Positions 11,501 through 21,484 are shown, counted from the stretch's first letter. The stretch is 64,000 bases of DNA from Brachionus manjavacas (GCA_019054805.1 JAHQIY010000001.1:1364001-1428000), one strand, 5' to 3'. Made by a program: numbers and translations. The notes: a model not told the origin generated them from the sequence alone.

Positions 11501-12700
11501 ATATTAAAAAAAAAGAATTTTAGAGGCCCATTTACTACCTTAGAAAAAGCATTCAACATTTTTTTTAATTTTTTCTAAGACAAAAATGCTTTGAAAAATC
11601 GCTGGTCAGATTATTTATGAAATTAGTCTTTTTTATCTTTATCATATCAATTTATAATCTTTTAAGAATACAAAGATGAAAAAAGCTGTAATTCAAAATC
11701 AAATCAAAAATGGGCTTTAGCTTATGATGCCAAAAGTGTAAATGACAAAGAGTGTTTGGTAATATTGGCAAAACCAGAGTGTCACAAAGCTGAATGGACC
11801 CGATCTAATCATTTGGGAAATACTTTAGATGGCAAAGCGCCTAGTTTCAGTTGGATATTGCCACATTTTAGTTCCAACAAAGCTCAAAAGTGTGTTTTCA
11901 GAATTCGATATAACATTTCCACTGATGATTACGAGCCAACTTTAGATTCAAAATCAAATGGCATAAAATCGCCTATTAAAACTAATCCTCAAATAAACAT
12001 GGGTGGAAGTAGTAATCAAGTGCTTAAATTGGCCGTAAACACAGCTCAGTATGGCCGTGTGTTTCAAGATCGATCACACAGTTTTATACTGTTGCCAAGA
12101 CCAGCGCAAATAAGTGGAGCGAAAATTTACAATTTAAATGTGCGCGGCAAAAGAGGAAATATAGTTCAGGTGTATCCAGGAGTTGAGTACGATTTTGTGC
12201 CAAATGATTTGAGTGTGAAGACAAATGAGCTGGTGCATGTCCAATGGACTGGTTCGAATACGCATAATAATGCACAGCCAGCTGGTGATGGTCAAGCAGG
12301 CGCTGAAGGTCAAGGACAAGATGGAACTGATAGAAATAATTTTGTGCAAATTTTTTCGCTGAATGACAATTATCCGATTCCAATTGAAAAGGCAGATATT
12401 TGGAAAGATGTGGAAGCAGTTGACTTTTTAGATGAAACAGTAAAGATTAAATCTAGTGAAGGAGAGGATTTGGCTTTGTATTTAGCTAGTTCAGGCTATT
12501 ATAAATGCTTAAAAAAAGAAAATTGTGAAGAAGATTCGAAAAAGAGCAAACTTGATGACAATTTGAACAATGGTCCAGCGTCGTGTCCAGGTGTCTTGAT
12601 AAAATTTAAAAAAGCTAATAAAGTTTATTATTACATGTCTACGAGAAATAATAATTTTTCTAATAGAAGCCAAAAAGGCACAATTCGCGTTGTTGACTAA
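8503..12700 (+). CDS. Secreted DD3-3-like protein, two exons
   Basis: Exon 1 (8503-9412) begins with a signal peptide (NLSLFIVISSLCCPVFS) and then DIYLHNPRGSNNRLNE, the hallmark start of the DD3-3 family first described in Dictyostelium and found in molluscs and other animals. Further family blocks are QNNQRGGYNVGD, WTDQHGCG, RRNMGLFAADQ-like text and [23 protein letters not shown]. A GT donor at 9413 and an AG acceptor at 11665-11666 join phase 1 to exon 2 (11667-12700), which continues as YKDEKSCNSKSN and ends at a TAA. The spliced product is 647 residues. Many Cys and Tyr/Trp residues suit an extracellular protein. The molecular function of the family is not known to me. The intron is about 40 times longer than other introns here because it carries a transposon. 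Confidence 0.88.
9869..10980. mobile_element. Degenerate hAT transposon
   Basis: The 8-bp direct repeat TTTTGACT flanks the element exactly (9861-9868 and 10981-10988), the target duplication length of hAT transposons. The left end reads AGGGTTGTGAATC and the reverse-complemented right end TTTGGGTTGATTATT, imperfect inverted repeats resembling the usual hAT CAGGGTTG-type ends. The interior is full of TCGAT/ATCGA motifs and carries the last part of a hAT transposase on the minus strand. At 1.1 kb it is a deleted copy. Confidence 0.85.
10300..10530 (-). pseudogene. hAT transposase C-terminal dimerisation domain fragment
   Basis: The 76-codon frame includes AASVPAESLFSVAGFIQNEE and then RNRLGAKNLEKFTFIKLN. 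This matches the hAT C-terminal dimerisation motif (roughly P-x-E-S-x-F-S-x-A-G, then N-R-L and L-x-F-x-x-x-N). The catalytic DDE region and the BED finger are absent. It lies inside the TSD-bounded element, which confirms the family. Confidence 0.85.
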
Positions 12701-12736
12701 TTTTGATCTTTTTTTTTCTCGATTGAATATTTTTAC

Positions 12737-12742
12737 AATAAA
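12737..12742 (+). terminator. Polyadenylation signal of the DD3-3-like gene
   Basis: AATAAA lies 37 bases after the stop codon, the only canonical signal before the tRNA gene. Confidence 0.55.
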
Positions 12743-12808
12743 AATTTAGAATTTTAATTTGTTTAATTTTATTTTATTTATATTAATGTCCAGAGTTTAA
12801 GGTAACAA

Positions 12809-12881
12809 GCCGAAATAGCTCAGTTGGGAGAGCGTTAGACTGAAGATCTAAAGGTCCTTGGTTCGATCCCGAGTTTCGGCA
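12809..12881 (+). tRNA. tRNA-Phe (anticodon GAA)
   Basis: All arms fold. The acceptor stem GCCGAAA pairs with TTTCGGC. The D arm is GCTC/GAGC, and the anticodon stem TTAGA/TCTAA presents GAA at 12842-12844. The T arm contains GGTTCGATCCC with the usual B-box. The discriminator is A at 12881. There is no intron, and CCA is not encoded. A run of eight T at 12883-12890 is a Pol III terminator. The gene starts 109 bases after the DD3-3-like stop codon and has its own internal promoter. Confidence 0.97.
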
Positions 12882-12890
12882 CTTTTTTTT

Positions 12891-13652
12891 TAATACTGGC
12901 CAGACTTGTGCAATTAAAGTCAGAAAAAAAAATGTTATTAATGTTAAAAATGTTAAAATGAAAAAATTATTAAATTAAAATAATAAATAGATAAGGAAAA
13001 TTTTTAACAAAAGTTAAAAAAAGGATGAGTATTCTCAATGATATTAGCCTGGTATTATAAATATTTTTCAATCAAAAAAATAATTATTACCATGTTACAA
13101 AATAGAAAATTACAGATTTAATTGATTAATATTAAATTTATTTTCAAAGTACAAAAAAATCAGTTAATAATCAATTCTTTTAAATTTTTTTTCATTCAAA
13201 TAAAATATAAAATTGAATAAATAGCAAATAGTCACTGACTGAATCAAATTCTTCGTTTTTATGTTCTTTCAGCAGCAACTTAAACAACCAGGACACTGAT
13301 GCTGATATTGATGATGATCTTCATATTCAGTAATAAGATTAATGATAAATAATTAAATCGAGCTTGAACCTCAAATGTAAAATTTTAATCAAATTTTTTT
13401 TTCGAATTTGATAAGAAATTTTAAATGGGAAATTAAAATAATTTGATAAAATTTGAAAATAAAAATTTTACCTTGCCAAAAATTAAATTATTAGATTATA
13501 AATAAAAAAAATTATCTGTAAATTAAAACTATGAATTTCTTTCACTAAAAAAAATTATTCAGTCTATTTTTATTTTTCAGATTTAAAGAAAAAACTTAAC
13601 TTTTGTGAATTAGACTATTTTTTATATTTATTATATTTCTATGTAAAACATC
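12891..13652. other. Intergenic stretch, no gene seen
   Basis: AT-rich sequence between the tRNA gene and the first LTR. The last four bases (CATC, 13649-13652) are the left target-site copy of the retrotransposon. Confidence 0.5.
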
Positions 13653-14016
13653 TGTTAGTCTAGGGAATTTGGCCTGAATACCTTCGATTAACTTCAGAGG
13701 AGATAGAATGAAGACAAAGAACAAAATCGTGTTGATTAAACGTTTATTATTATTTTAAAGTAAATAGGAAAAATACAAGTTATAAAGCTCCCCTCTTTAA
13801 GAATTACAACTTCTATTTATATTCAGTAGTTGTATCTTAAAAAGGTCATTAATCATAAAGAATCTAAATAAAGATAAGTTGTGAATTAAATCGGTCATAA
13901 AGATTTATGACATATGATAAATGATTCATAAAAACATAAAGATAAAATCTAGATAAGTTGAGAAAATTGATAAGGTTAATTTAAATAATTGAAACGGTTA
14001 TTTTCACACCGTAACA
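13653..14016 (-). repeat. 3' LTR of element 1
   Basis: 364 bp, bounded by TGTTA/TAACA, matching 21121-21484 without a difference noticed. On the minus strand it is directly preceded by a polypurine tract. Confidence 0.95.
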
Positions 14017-14028
14017 TTACCCCCTTTG
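14017..14028 (-). promoter_or_regulatory. Polypurine tract of element 1
   Basis: The minus strand reads CAAAGGGGGTAA immediately before the 3' LTR, the expected primer for plus-strand DNA synthesis. Confidence 0.75.
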
Positions 14029-14081
14029 AAAATAATCATTCGTCCTCGAATGGACTAAACAAGGGTAGATTATTTATAGCA

Positions 14082-15370
14082 TTAATTTGTTGAAAAAATT
14101 AGTTTATTTGTGATTGAGTCCAAACTTTCTTCGCTAATTTCTTGATTTTGAATATTGGGCTCAACATTTATTTTTTCTTTTGAAATTGTAATCATTTCTA
14201 TTTGTTCATTTGCACCATTCTTTTGATTTTCTGTAAATTCAGATTTTCGCTGTTTTTCTAAATTGTTAGAAAATTTGTTTTTCTCTGAATTTAATGTCCA
14301 GTATGGGAAACATTTGACACAGAAATTGCATCCTAGGTATAAAAGAAGTAATATGAGAATACTAGTACAGATTAACGCAATAATTCCAAATGTTTTCGTA
14401 AAAATCATATTTAAATTATTCTTTATTTCCAATTTTGTTTCGATGACGTTCGCTTTGATATTAGAAGTGTCTGACGAATGTCAATACCAAGTACCAGCCG
14501 ACATTTCATGATTTACTATTTCTTGAAACGTTGATAGAAGATCTATTCCATCAAGCAATAGTGGATTATGATGAACGTTTAATTCTTTTATCTTATTTTC
14601 CAAGTAATCAAAATTAAAAAATTGAATTTTTGAATTAGGTACAACACTAGATTGAAAATTTTTTCTAACAATAGTGTAGTTTTGGTTTACCAATTGTATA
14701 TATTGTATGACTCTATTACAATGTACAAGATTAGATACTTGCCTAATAATATTGTTATAAGTTAAAAATCCTGTTTTTGACGAATTTTTTATATTAAAAA
14801 TTATAGGTTGATCTGTAAAGCACTGCGAAGTATTTCCATTGTGTGTATCCGTCAAAATTTCTATTTCGCTTACAGACAAACAGTCCGCTTTATAAATTGT
14901 ACCCATAGTAGTGTAGAAGGTAATTGAACTTCCATCTTTAAGAAAATGTGTAAGATATTTGTCTTCATTTTTTGAAAAAAGGTTAAGCGTCGATTTAAAA
15001 TTTAAACATTCGTTAAAAAGAATTTCATTTTTTGTTTTATATCTTCGAAAACTCTATAGTCATTGTCAGCAAGTAACAATTCTTTCATTTCTTCTACAGT
15101 TGAACTCTGAGGTACTTTGTTATTTATATCTTGGTTAATTTTTCTACTCAGATAAATTCCTTCAACTGTTGTTAAGACTGAGATATTACAAATTAATTGA
15201 ATTCCGGAAGCTTGAACTGCTAAATGTGATTCACTTATTAAAATATCGCTATCTCTTTCAAATTTGAAATCTTCCAACGTGATTTTGTATAGTGGGCATT
15301 CGTGATAAACAGTTTTATCCCATATTATAATGGAATCATGAAGATAACAAAAAGATCTTTCGCTTGACAT
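14082..15370 (-). pseudogene. Env-like C-terminal region of element 1, broken frames
   Basis: Downstream of the integrase frame, coding continues in three pieces. One open part is 15370 to 15002. The next frame runs from about 15009 to a TGA at 14481-14483. The same frame continues after that stop to 14082. The last piece has a hydrophobic stretch of about 25 residues (GIIALICTSILILLLLYLG) followed by Cys-rich and charged residues, like the membrane anchor and tail of an envelope protein. The upstream pieces have spaced Cys and N-glycosylation motifs. No family was recognised, so Env-like is judged from position and topology. The first break overlaps T_TTA_AAA in slippery register; the second break does not fall on a canonical heptamer. 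Decay, splicing or base errors are all possible. Confidence 0.6.
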
Positions 15371-17376
15371 TTTAAACCGAATAAATGATCAAATTGATTT
15401 TTAGCTGTTATTAATTTTGGTGAGAAAGAACAAGAAAATGTTTCGCTTTTTCTTTCATTTAACCATGAAAATATTGCTTTTGGATTAGCAGAATAAGTAC
15501 AATATTCAGCATCACAATTCATAGGCGATTCTCTGCATTTTCTAGTAATAATCATTATTTTGCATTCATCGTTTGTTAGTTTCACAGGTTCTGTTCTGAG
15601 TGATTCAAATTTTTCACCCCAAAACGACATTGATGTAACTAAAATATGTTTTTTCATTAAGCAATGATATCCATTTCCATAAACTTGGTGTTCCAATTTT
15701 CCTAAAACATTTAGTTTTATTTTCGAACTGACAACATTTTGGTTAGATTTCAATTCAAAATACTTATTCAATATGTGATTAGTATTTTTGGGTTTAGTTT
15801 TACATAGTGGATTTAGATCAACAATCTTTCTATGATAAGAATGCGAACATAACATAAAACTACCGTTTACATTTATCCCTTTTATTTTATTTACATTTTC
15901 AGTGAATATTGAAGGAATAATGCTAAACAAAAGTAAAAAACTTACAAAAAATGCTTTGTTTAATGTACATTTTCGCTTTGGACGTTGAGATTTAGCGAAT
16001 TGTAATCCTGATTTATAATCGTTTATTAGTTTAAGGTTGTTAAAATACTTTTCGGGAATCCAAGATGATTCCGATAATGGAAGATTTTTCCATTTTACAA
16101 GATAAAGAATATCGTTATCGATTATTTTATGCTTTTGAATTCTTTCAATTTCGGCACTCTCTACTGGAAGAGACGAATCGTCTTCCACCAATTTAATTTT
16201 ATGTCTCGGATAAGAGTCCTTTAAAGTTTCGTTAAGAGCATTCTTAATAATATAATTACCACGTTTGGTGTGACCTGATACTTTATATGGTCCCTTGAAC
16301 CTTGGTTCTAATTTATTAAGAAGTCCTTCGCATTTTAAGAATACAGTTTTTCCAATGTCAATTCGTTTCTCAACAATATTAGTAGATTTATTTTGTGTTT
16401 TAATTTGACGTTCTTGAAATGCTTTTAAATTTTTTAGCGCTAACGGACGTGTACTTTCAAATAGTTGTTTAATTTCTTTACTTCTTTCCAAGATAGCATT
16501 TGAATCTTCTTTTTCAGTTGAATAATCATTAAATGGGATCATGTTCCTTCCGAACATTAGTTCAAAAGGTGTGTGACCCGTAGCCGAATGAACTTTCGAT
16601 TGGTATGCGATTAAAACAAACGGTAGGAACTTATGCCAGTTATTGATATTGGCTTCAGCATGTTTTCTTAAACAATTTGCTAAAGTCTGATTAAATCTTT
16701 CTGTTATCCCATTAGTTCTTGGATTATAAGCTGAGGTTGTGATATGTTTAAAACCTAAATTTGTTTTTAAACTTTCTAATACATTGTTACAAAATTCCCT
16801 TCCTTGGTCGGATAAAAGTTCCTCAAATGGACCAAACATACTAATATATTCAGTTAATATAGAAGCTACTTCATTAGCCGATTTTGATCGTATTGGTTTA
16901 GCAAACGAAAATCTTGTTACAAATTCAATTATTACTAATATACCATTGAATCCTTCATCAGTTTCAGGAAGACCAAGAATAAGGTCTATCATAACACGTT
17001 TAAAAATCTTGCTAATGCTACTTGTTTGTGCAGGATGGTATTTTACAATTTCTTTGTTATTTCGATTGCAAACAGTGCACTTTTTTACAAATTTTTTTAT
17101 ATCATCAAATATATTTTTCCAATAAAATGTGTCTTTCAGTCTCTGATATGTGGATTCAGTTTGAAAGTGTCCAAAATTGTGTGCCTTTTCAATAATTTCT
17201 GCCCGCAATTCTGGCTTTGGTACTTCTAAATATTTTCCAGTTTTATGGATAAAAAGTTTATTGTTTTCAAAACGATAATTTTTTGCCAAATTTTGAATAT
17301 TTGTTGTTAATTTTTTGAAATACCTGGTACAAGCTTTCCAAATTGGATGAAGTGGATTAAGTTGGGATTTTCCCAC
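15325..17376 (-). CDS. Integrase with chromodomain, fused to the start of an Env-like region (element 1)
   Basis: A 683-residue open frame in the -1 frame relative to gag-pol, overlapping it by 70 bases. The zinc-binding HHCC is H66, H70, C100, C103. The catalytic triad is D131, D190, E226 with the classic 35-residue D-to-E spacing. A C-terminal GPY-type segment is near 368-380. Residues about 407-456 form a chromodomain (EIERIQKHKII, YLVKWKNLPLSESSWIPE), which in chromoviruses directs integration to marked chromatin. Then come a basic RPKR, a hydrophobic helix at about 481-500 like a signal or membrane segment, and a Cys-rich region that resembles an envelope ectodomain. The first codons listed before KKLTTN overlap RNase H coding and may not be translated. 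A chromodomain and an Env-like part in one frame is unusual. Confidence 0.9.
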   Translation of the reverse strand: MGKSQLNPLHPIWKACTRYFKKLTTNIQNLAKNYRFENNKLFIHKTGKYLEVPKPELRAEIIEKAHNFGHFQTESTYQRLKDTFYWKNIFDDIKKFVKKCTVCNRNNKEIVKYHPAQTSSISKIFKRVMIDLILGLPETDEGFNGILVIIEFVTRFSFAKPIRSKSANEVASILTEYISMFGPFEELLSDQGREFCNNVLESLKTNLGFKHITTSAYNPRTNGITERFNQTLANCLRKHAEANINNWHKFLPFVLIAYQSKVHSATGHTPFELMFGRNMIPFNDYSTEKEDSNAILERSKEIKQLFESTRPLALKNLKAFQERQIKTQNKSTNIVEKRIDIGKTVFLKCEGLLNKLEPRFKGPYKVSGHTKRGNYIIKNALNETLKDSYPRHKIKLVEDDSSLPVESAEIERIQKHKIIDNDILYLVKWKNLPLSESSWIPEKYFNNLKLINDYKSGLQFAKSQRPKRKCTLNKAFFVSFLLLFSIIPSIFTENVNKIKGINVNGSFMLCSHSYHRKIVDLNPLCKTKPKNTNHILNKYFELKSNQNVVSSKIKLNVLGKLEHQVYGNGYHCLMKKHILVTSMSFWGEKFESLRTEPVKLTNDECKIMIITRKCRESPMNCDAEYCTYSANPKAIFSWLNERKSETFSCSFSPKLITAKNQFDHLFGLKCQAKDLFVIFMIPL

Positions 17377-20300
17377 ACGTCTAATTTAATTTTATCATTT
17401 AAAACTTGTGTTGTTGTCATACAAATTACAAAGTCAATTACAGGTCTACTGATTGCATCCACATTTCCATGTTCAGAGCCTTTTCTATAAACAACGTCAA
17501 AGTCGTACTCCTGAAGAAATATTGACCATCGGGTTAATTTTCCTGTCATTTTTTTAATGTTCTTAAGCCATACAAGCGCAGAATGGTCTGTTATAACTGT
17601 AAATTTTATTCCATACAGGTACTTTCTGAATTGTGTTATACCATAGATAACAGCTAAGCATTCTTTTTCTGAAATACCATATTTTATTTCTGTTTTTGAG
17701 AGTGTTCGTGAAGCACAAGCAACCATAAATTCCTCTCCGTTTTCATCTTTTTGAGTTAATATTGCTCCAAGTGCGTACCCAGAAGCATCGACATAGAGTC
17801 TGTAATTGGAATTAGGATTTGGTATTCTTAATATTGGATATGAGGAACATTTTTTCTTAAGCATGTTAAAAGCTTCTTCACATTCACTACTCCATTCAAA
17901 TACTGAATCTTTCGCACACAAAGCAAAAAGTGGATGAGCAATTTTTGAATAATCCTTAATAAAGCGTCGATAAAAGTTAGGTAGTCCAAGAAAACTTTGT
18001 AGTTCCTTTAAATTTTTTGGTCGAGCTCTTTCAACAATTGCTTTGATTTTTTCAGGATCCATTTTAACTTGATTATGAGACACAATGTGACCAAGCACTT
18101 TAATTTCATTTGCAAACCAGCTACATTTAGTTGGGTTTATTTTTAAATTTGCTTCCTTTAATTTTTTAAAAACTTGTCTTATGTGAGAGATGTGTTCGTG
18201 AAAGGTTTTTGAATGTATAGTGATATCATCCATATAAACTTCAACGAAAGGAAGGTCACTTAGGGTCATCTGCATAATCCTACAGAAGTCTGTTGGCGCA
18301 TTCTTTAAGCCAAAAGGTAGTCTTAAAAATTCAAAATGACCATCTTGAGTGGAAAAAGCAGTTTTATGAATTGAACTTTCATCCATTTTTACTTGCCAGT
18401 AGCCTGACTTTAAATCAAGTGCAGTGAACCAATTCGAGTCCCTCATTCTATCAATTACATCTGTAATATTTGGAAGTGGCCATCTTTCTGTTAAAGTATT
18501 TTCGTTTAACTTTCTATAATCTATACAAATTCGTTTATTTCCGTCTTTTTTTGGAACAACAATTACAGGGGAAGACCAAGCCGATTTAGATGTTCGAATG
18601 ATTCCTGCTTTTATCATCTTACTGATTTCGGTTTTTAAAAATTGGCGTTCGCTTTCTGACATTCTATATGGTCGTTTATAAATAGGAGCTACATTTTCAT
18701 CAATCAACCTAATTGCGTGCTTATACACCTCACAGCTCCCTAATTCTTCTATAGAATTAGCAAATAAACATTTTGCTTCGGTTAATATTTTATCAAAAGC
18801 TTTTTGCTGATTGAATGATAAAGGACTTACAGGGTTAACCTTATATGATTTGTCTTCCCAAAAATAATCATCTGAGGTTTCTGGATTAACATCAGATAGA
18901 AAAATATCAAAAATATTTTCTTCTTTATTACTTTCGCTACTTTCTAATTTAAAATCTGAACCTGGAAATTTTATAAGTGCTTGGGATGGCAAAATTCCTG
19001 AATTTGTTTTTTGAAACCAATCAAGACCTAACAAAACATCATGGTCTTCATGATCGAAAACAATAAATTCGATTAAACATAAATTGTTACCTAGCTTAAT
19101 TTCAATTGGTTTCGTTTTGCCAGAAGCATGAGTAATTTTGCCTGTTGCTGTCTTTATTTTGTTTTCACATGCTAAAATATCTATATTATATTGAACTGCT
19201 GTTATATGGTTCATAATAGAATGGGTAGCCCCGCATTCTATTCCTATTTTCATTAATTTACCTCCTACATAACCTGTAGTTGATGGTATACAGTTAATAT
19301 TTTTCGAGGGAGAAGAAACCATATAAATCTTTTCTTCCGAATCAGAAACAATTTCTAAAGAATTTATCTTTTTTAATATTACCCTGCACTTATTAGCATA
19401 ATGTCCTTTCTTTTTACATCTAAGACATGTAATATCATGTGATTTATTGTTTCTTTGTTTTAAATATTTATTAGATACAGTTTTTTGTTTTTGTAAGTCT
19501 TTGAAAGTATCTCTTTTATATGAATTATTATTTTTCTTTTTTACATTAGTTTTAACAAAGTTAACTTTAGATATGCAGCTAGCCGCTGATTCTAATTGAA
19601 TCGCAAGTGGGATAGCCTCCGACAGCTTAACGATTTTTCTACAAATAATTTCTCTTTTTGTATTTTCTTTTAAACCTTCTCTAAAGTAAAACATTTTTTC
19701 TTCCTCAGCCATAAAGCCTAACTTATTGGTCAAAGTCAAAAATCTGTTTACAAAATGTTCAACATTTAATTCTTTATGTTTTAAATTAGAGAGTTCGCTT
19801 CTTATCTTATGTTCTCTATCGACGTTTCTAAAGGTATCTTTGAGCTCTTTTTCAAACTCGAACCAGTTACTTTTTGACTCAATATGTCTTTTTAATATTA
19901 ACAATGGTAACTCAGCCACAAAATTGACGACTGCATTCAGTCGATCTTCATCAGGAATTTTTGCTGCTATAAAACCTTGCTTGATCATAAAAAGCCAATC
20001 TTCTATATCATCTTTACTATTACCAGAAAATTTTGGTGTACTTACATGAAGATGTTTTGGTTTATTCTCCATATTTTGGTTGAGCAAAAATTTATAGATT
20101 GGATCGTTCGGTAAAGGAAACATTTGTTCTCTCATCTCGACCGGATGATTAATTGAATTTCGTTTATTATTTATCATGTTATTATAATCATTTGATACAT
20201 AGTCAGACATTTTAGGTGTTTTTTGTCGATCGTAATCATGAATAACCGAATTTGCTTGGTGAATTTTTGGATTCCAATCTTTTATTACATCTTTTTCATA

Positions 20301-21017
20301 ACAATAAGATTCTGGTGTTTTTTGTGCATCATCATCACTGATAAGTATTGATTTAGGCGTTTTTTCGTTATGATCCATATTATATAACATTTTGTTTAAA
20401 TTATTCGATTTCGACTTTATTGAAACATCATTTTGCGAGCGATTATTTATAGTTGAATAATCTAGCTTGTAAAAGTCTTTATTCATTATTAGAAATTGTT
20501 CTTCTTGTTGGCTATTGCTGACAGTTGAGTTGTTAAGAAGATCCTCGTTGAATTGTACATTTTTTTTCTTATCAGAAGCTTGTAAGTCAAAATATTGACT
20601 CTCGTTTTGATTTAACTGTTTCTTAAGTTCTGATATTATTTTTTCTTTCTCAAGATTATCCTCTTTTAGATTTTCATTTCTTAATAATAATTCTTCATTA
20701 GTCAGACGAAGTCTGTCAATTTCTGAAGATACATCATCTTTCTGCTCATCTACGTCATCAGCGTCCAGTTTTATTTGTTTTATTTTGTTAACTTTGCTTT
20801 CAAAATTACTAATGCATTCTATGCACTTTGATTTCCTTGTATCAGTGGCATCATTGCTTTCCGCAATATCCTTTAATTCTGCTACAGTAGCTCTGTAAGC
20901 AGCCACTACCTTATCCAGGGAGTAAGCTAAGGATTTAGCCTTGCAAATATTAAGAGCTTTTATTTTTTTCCACTTTTTTGAATCGATATCCTCGATTATA
21001 GAGCCTATTTCACTCAT
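17307..21017 (-). CDS. Gag-protease-RT-RNase H polyprotein of element 1
   Basis: A 1236-residue open frame. Residues 95-150 are coiled-coil rich. About 330-480 is a retrotransposon Gag domain. A CCHC knuckle (CLRCKKKGHYANKC) is at 531-544. The protease region at about 585-675 has ECGATHS at 594-600 where retropepsins have D[ST]G, so the catalytic Asp seems replaced by Glu, while the later VLLGLDWF block is normal. Reverse transcriptase at about 780-980 has YMDD at 928-931. RNase H at about 1070-1190 has YVDASG, EKE and TDHS. Gag and Pol share one frame with no stop, which is uncommon but known in some gypsy lineages. The stop at 17307-17309 follows a slippery heptamer. The ATG at 21017 lies about 100 bases inside the 5' LTR. 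Confidence 0.93.
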   Translation of the reverse strand: MSEIGSIIEDIDSKKWKKIKALNICKAKSLAYSLDKVVAAYRATVAELKDIAESNDATDTRKSKCIECISNFESKVNKIKQIKLDADDVDEQKDDVSSEIDRLRLTNEELLLRNENLKEDNLEKEKIISELKKQLNQNESQYFDLQASDKKKNVQFNEDLLNNSTVSNSQQEEQFLIMNKDFYKLDYSTINNRSQNDVSIKSKSNNLNKMLYNMDHNEKTPKSILISDDDAQKTPESYCYEKDVIKDWNPKIHQANSVIHDYDRQKTPKMSDYVSNDYNNMINNKRNSINHPVEMREQMFPLPNDPIYKFLLNQNMENKPKHLHVSTPKFSGNSKDDIEDWLFMIKQGFIAAKIPDEDRLNAVVNFVAELPLLILKRHIESKSNWFEFEKELKDTFRNVDREHKIRSELSNLKHKELNVEHFVNRFLTLTNKLGFMAEEEKMFYFREGLKENTKREIICRKIVKLSEAIPLAIQLESAASCISKVNFVKTNVKKKNNNSYKRDTFKDLQKQKTVSNKYLKQRNNKSHDITCLRCKKKGHYANKCRVILKKINSLEIVSDSEEKIYMVSSPSKNINCIPSTTGYVGGKLMKIGIECGATHSIMNHITAVQYNIDILACENKIKTATGKITHASGKTKPIEIKLGNNLCLIEFIVFDHEDHDVLLGLDWFQKTNSGILPSQALIKFPGSDFKLESSESNKEENIFDIFLSDVNPETSDDYFWEDKSYKVNPVSPLSFNQQKAFDKILTEAKCLFANSIEELGSCEVYKHAIRLIDENVAPIYKRPYRMSESERQFLKTEISKMIKAGIIRTSKSAWSSPVIVVPKKDGNKRICIDYRKLNENTLTERWPLPNITDVIDRMRDSNWFTALDLKSGYWQVKMDESSIHKTAFSTQDGHFEFLRLPFGLKNAPTDFCRIMQMTLSDLPFVEVYMDDITIHSKTFHEHISHIRQVFKKLKEANLKINPTKCSWFANEIKVLGHIVSHNQVKMDPEKIKAIVERARPKNLKELQSFLGLPNFYRRFIKDYSKIAHPLFALCAKDSVFEWSSECEEAFNMLKKKCSSYPILRIPNPNSNYRLYVDASGYALGAILTQKDENGEEFMVACASRTLSKTEIKYGISEKECLAVIYGITQFRKYLYGIKFTVITDHSALVWLKNIKKMTGKLTRWSIFLQEYDFDVVYRKGSEHGNVDAISRPVIDFVICMTTTQVLNDKIKLDVWENPNLIHFIQFGKLVPGISKN
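17310..17316 (-). promoter_or_regulatory. Candidate -1 ribosomal frameshift site between RNase H and integrase
   Basis: On the minus strand the last codons of the Gag-RT frame read TCA AAA AAT TAA, which contains A_AAA_AAT in the X_XXY_YYZ register directly before the stop. Slipping back one base enters the integrase frame exactly where the family pattern resumes. No strong downstream stem is obvious, so a single-base deletion in the A run is the alternative. Confidence 0.5.
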
Positions 21018-21104
21018 TGCACAATTAATAATTAGTACTAATATAAATTATCGCGCGGAATAATCTGCTTTTGTCTATTATCTATCTGTTTATATCGGTC
21101 TTTA

Positions 21105-21116
21105 TCGCTGCTACCA
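21105..21116 (-). promoter_or_regulatory. Candidate primer-binding site of element 1
   Basis: The minus strand reads TGGTAGCAGCGA four bases after the 5' LTR. The first nine bases match the complement of the 3' end of animal initiator tRNA-Met (TGGTAGCAGAG). The exact tRNA would need the species' own tRNA set. Confidence 0.55.
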
Positions 21117-21120
21117 TATA

Positions 21121-21484
21121 TGTTAGTCTAGGGAATTTGGCCTGAATACCTTCGATTAACTTCAGAGGAGATAGAATGAAGACAAAGAACAAAATCGTGT
21201 TGATTAAACGTTTATTATTATTTTAAAGTAAATAGGAAAAATACAAGTTATAAAGCTCCCCTCTTTAAGAATTACAACTTCTATTTATATTCAGTAGTTG
21301 TATCTTAAAAAGGTCATTAATCATAAAGAATCTAAATAAAGATAAGTTGTGAATTAAATCGGTCATAAAGATTTATGACATATGATAAATGATTCATAAA
21401 AACATAAAGATAAAATCTAGATAAGTTGAGAAAATTGATAAGGTTAATTTAAATAATTGAAACGGTTATTTTCACACCGTAACA
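21121..21484 (-). repeat. 5' LTR of element 1
   Basis: The same 364-bp sequence as 13653-14016. It should contain the promoter. The primer-binding site lies just inside it. Confidence 0.95.

Larger units (their letters stand above)
9413..11666 (+). other. Long intron of the DD3-3-like gene
   Basis: The boundaries were chosen because the GT and AG phases agree (phase 1) and both sides match the protein family. The 2254-bp intron holds a hAT element at 9869-10980. The remainder is A/T-rich with no further feature. Confidence 0.8.
13653..21484 (-). mobile_element. Ty3/gypsy LTR retrotransposon with chromodomain and Env-like region (element 1)
   Basis: Two 364-bp LTRs that look identical by eye (13653-14016 and 21121-21484) begin TGTTA and end TAACA and are flanked by a 4-bp target duplication CATC (13649-13652, 21485-21488). 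Coding is on the minus strand, so the right LTR is the 5' one. The order Gag, protease, RT, RNase H, integrase is that of Ty3/gypsy. A chromodomain follows integrase, and an Env-like region lies between it and the 3' LTR. LTR identity indicates a recent insertion. Confidence 0.95.
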
